From: Victivallales bacterium
Lineage (GTDB): Bacteria > Verrucomicrobiota > Lentisphaeria > Oligosphaerales > Oligosphaeraceae
Length of the DNA stretch: 37,266 bases
Reading direction: 5' to 3'
Assembly: GCA_017417585.1 (NCBI GenBank)
Contig: JAFPYX010000017.1
Span: forward strand, 1-37,266
Below are positions 36,082 through 37,266 of the stretch, piece by piece. Both the position numbers and the translations under genes were made by a program. Within the stretch, counting starts at the first letter, position 1, and each line of letters starts with the position of its first letter. The notes below the pieces were generated by a model that was given only the letters and a program-made list of their open reading frames with translations, was not told the DNA's origin and searched no databases.

Positions 36082-36957
36082 ATGAACAATGTTCGCAGCG
36101 CATTGTTGCTGCTGGCATTTGCGGCAGTGGTTGTCTTTCTCGGAGTGGTTCTAGGCAGGGCACTTGGCAATGTCGAGATGGGGGTTGGCATTGCGTTGAT
36201 TCTGGTGGCCGTCATGGTTCCGATTCAAATCTTCACTGCGAATGCGGCAATCAAAAAACTCACGCGCGGACGTCCTGCCAATCCAAATGTGACGAAGGAA
36301 CGGCATTGCCAGGAAATCATCGCCAAATTGGCGAACAATGCCGGGTTGCCTTGCGTTCCACCCCTCTATGTGAGCAATACGCGCTCTCCGAATGCATTCG
36401 CCAGTGGCCTGTCGCCGAAGTCGGCGTTCGTCTGTGTGACGCAGGGATTGCTGGATACGATGAACGAGCATGAGATCGCCGGAGTTATCGGACATGAGCT
36501 GGGGCATGTCAAGCACGGCGACATCAAGCTCAATACCCTGGTGGCCGGGCTGATCAGTTCTGCGCTGCTCTTGTCGATGGGCGTGTATTATGTCTCCGGC
36601 GGGAGTCATCGGCAACGGTCAAAGTCAGGCGGCGGGCTGGTGTTGCTGGCTCTGCTGTTGCAACCACTGGTTTCCCTGGTGGGACAACTGCTGCAAATGG
36701 CGATTTCCCGCAAGCGTGAATATGCCGCGGATGCCTTTGCCGCGAAAGTTAATGGCCAGTCCGATGGTATTGCCGATGCACTTGAGGTTCTTCAGAATTG
36801 TGAAAAAGGTATGACGCGAAAGGATGCGCAGGAGCTTGGCGGCAGTACCCTTGCTTCCATGTATATCAGCTTCCCCCGCTTCGGCTCGTTGTTTGCAACG
36901 CATCCCCCTCTGGCGGAACGTATCCGCCGCCTTAGGGCGATGACAATTGACAGTTGA
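36082..36957 (+). CDS. htpX: HtpX-like membrane zinc metalloprotease (M48)
   Basis: Membrane-bound protease that removes damaged membrane proteins. Two hydrophobic helices start the protein (about 5-25 and 31-53). The zinc motif is HELGH in GVIGHELGHVKHGD, with the third ligand Glu in SRKREYAADAFA. Two more hydrophobic segments lie between. The 291-residue length is typical. ATG 36082 (MNNVRSALLL) matches the family start; ATG 36055 would add nine residues and would lie at the predicted transcription start. The last residues MTIDS and stop TGA come from a heptad repeat (36941 onward). Confidence 0.93.
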   Translation: MNNVRSALLLLAFAAVVVFLGVVLGRALGNVEMGVGIALILVAVMVPIQIFTANAAIKKLTRGRPANPNVTKERHCQEIIAKLANNAGLPCVPPLYVSNTRSPNAFASGLSPKSAFVCVTQGLLDTMNEHEIAGVIGHELGHVKHGDIKLNTLVAGLISSALLLSMGVYYVSGGSHRQRSKSGGGLVLLALLLQPLVSLVGQLLQMAISRKREYAADAFAAKVNGQSDGIADALEVLQNCEKGMTRKDAQELGGSTLASMYISFPRFGSLFATHPPLAERIRRLRAMTIDS

Positions 36958-36968
36958 CAATTAACAAT
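36941..36968. repeat. heptad repeat at the 3' end of htpX
   Basis: Units TGACAAT, TGACAGT, TGACAAT and TAACAAT are in phase, and the next 7 bases begin TGG. The first units encode the last htpX codons, including the stop codon TGA at 36955-36957. The stretch 36969-37058 that follows is GC- then T-rich and holds no gene. Confidence 0.8.
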
Positions 36969-37058
36969 TGGCGCCCGTCCCGCCGCCCCGTCCGGGGGAC
37001 GCGGAGGCCCGCCGCCCGCCGGTTTCCCCTTTTTTTCGTCTTTTTTCGCGTTCCGGGC

Positions 37059-37088
37059 TTGCAATCCGTTTTTCGCGTGGCATATTAT
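37059..37088 (+). promoter_or_regulatory. rRNA operon promoter
   Basis: TTGCAA at 37059-37064 and TATTAT at 37083-37088 are spaced by 18 bases. It lies 160 bases before the 16S start, as expected for an rRNA leader. A 9-bp dyad (37091-37099 with 37107-37115) overlaps the start point. Confidence 0.6.
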
Positions 37089-37150
37089 GCGGCACGCCCT
37101 TTCGGGGGGCGTGTCGTCTCTTTGGCAACGGAACAGCGCAATGCGACGTG

Positions 37151-37210
37151 CGGGAACCGGGCCTCTGCCCGGTCCCGAGACATCCCCGCGGGATTGCCGC
37201 GGGGTCTTTT
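37151..37210 (+). promoter_or_regulatory. rRNA leader hairpins, the second terminator-like
   Basis: First hairpin 37151-37177: 11 bp with one bulged A and a CTCT loop. Second, 37184-37204: CCCCGCGG pairs with CCGCGGGG over 8 GC pairs with a 5-base loop, followed by TCTTTT, the form of an intrinsic terminator. A third small one follows at 37223-37238 (ACCTGA/TCAGGT). They lie between promoter and 16S, so they may act in attenuation or rRNA processing. A clear boxA was not found. Confidence 0.6.
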
Positions 37211-37248
37211 GAAACAGTAGAAACCTGAATCGTCAGGTCATGCTTTTC

Positions 37249-37266
37249 GCAACGGAGAGTTTGATC
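37249..37266 (+). rRNA. 16S rRNA gene, 5' end only
   Basis: AGAGTTTGATC at 37256-37266 is the universal 27F site (E. coli positions 8-18), which places the mature 5' end near 37249. The rest of the gene lies beyond the window. Confidence 0.9.

Overview
The window is about 37.3 kb of compact, GC-rich bacterial chromosome. It carries core housekeeping genes, a complete V/A-type ATPase operon, one tRNA and, in its last bases, the start of a 16S rRNA gene. The mix points to a PVC-type bacterium (Verrucomicrobiota/Lentisphaerota-like): a V/A-type ATPase, a long SecA with an insertion like that of Bacteroidota, a CE15 glucuronoyl esterase, and several starts with no visible Shine-Dalgarno sequence. 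This placement is inference; a full 16S gene would settle it. I see no phage, insertion sequence or CRISPR array.

Layout. (1) 1-133 is a degenerate 7-base repeat array. (2) 199-11136, all minus strand, reads in transcription order tig, clpP, clpX, a cell-wall amidase, pyrE, secA, nadE, folE: protein folding, proteolysis and export followed by wall and nucleotide/cofactor genes. (3) 11382-12635 (minus) is a NYN + LOTUS-like protein with a degenerate nuclease motif. Behind it is a second array of the same 7-base repeat (12682-12737). (4) 12916-19031 (minus) reads purM, family 4 uracil-DNA glycosylase, CE15 esterase, D-serine dehydratase, Gfo/Idh/MocA oxidoreductase, YraN. (5) 19242-29079 (plus) is PTS EIIA, then V-ATPase genes G/H-like, C, I, K, F, E, A, B, D, then a universal stress protein. 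(6) tRNA-Asn(GTT), with its own promoter and a strong terminator, lies at 29201-29275. (7) 29367-31676 (minus) is a PadR regulator and a DUF1700/HAAS-like membrane protein behind a promoter covered by two palindromes. (8) A 160-base gap between padR and topA holds face-to-face terminators and may encode a small plus-strand RNA. (9) topA and dprA (minus), then htpX (plus). (10) From 36958 an rRNA promoter and a hairpin-rich leader run into the 16S gene.

The best candidates for something new are: the possible ncRNA at 31756-31911 that would share PadR operators; the V-ATPase operon bracketed by a PTS EIIA and a stress protein, with a c subunit that appears to carry a signal peptide; three novel repeats that replace zinc ribbons in TopA; a 25-base alternating pyrimidine-purine tract in the topA promoter; a terminator-like hairpin between the rRNA promoter and 16S; and several families of heptad repeats, one of which supplies the stop codon of htpX.
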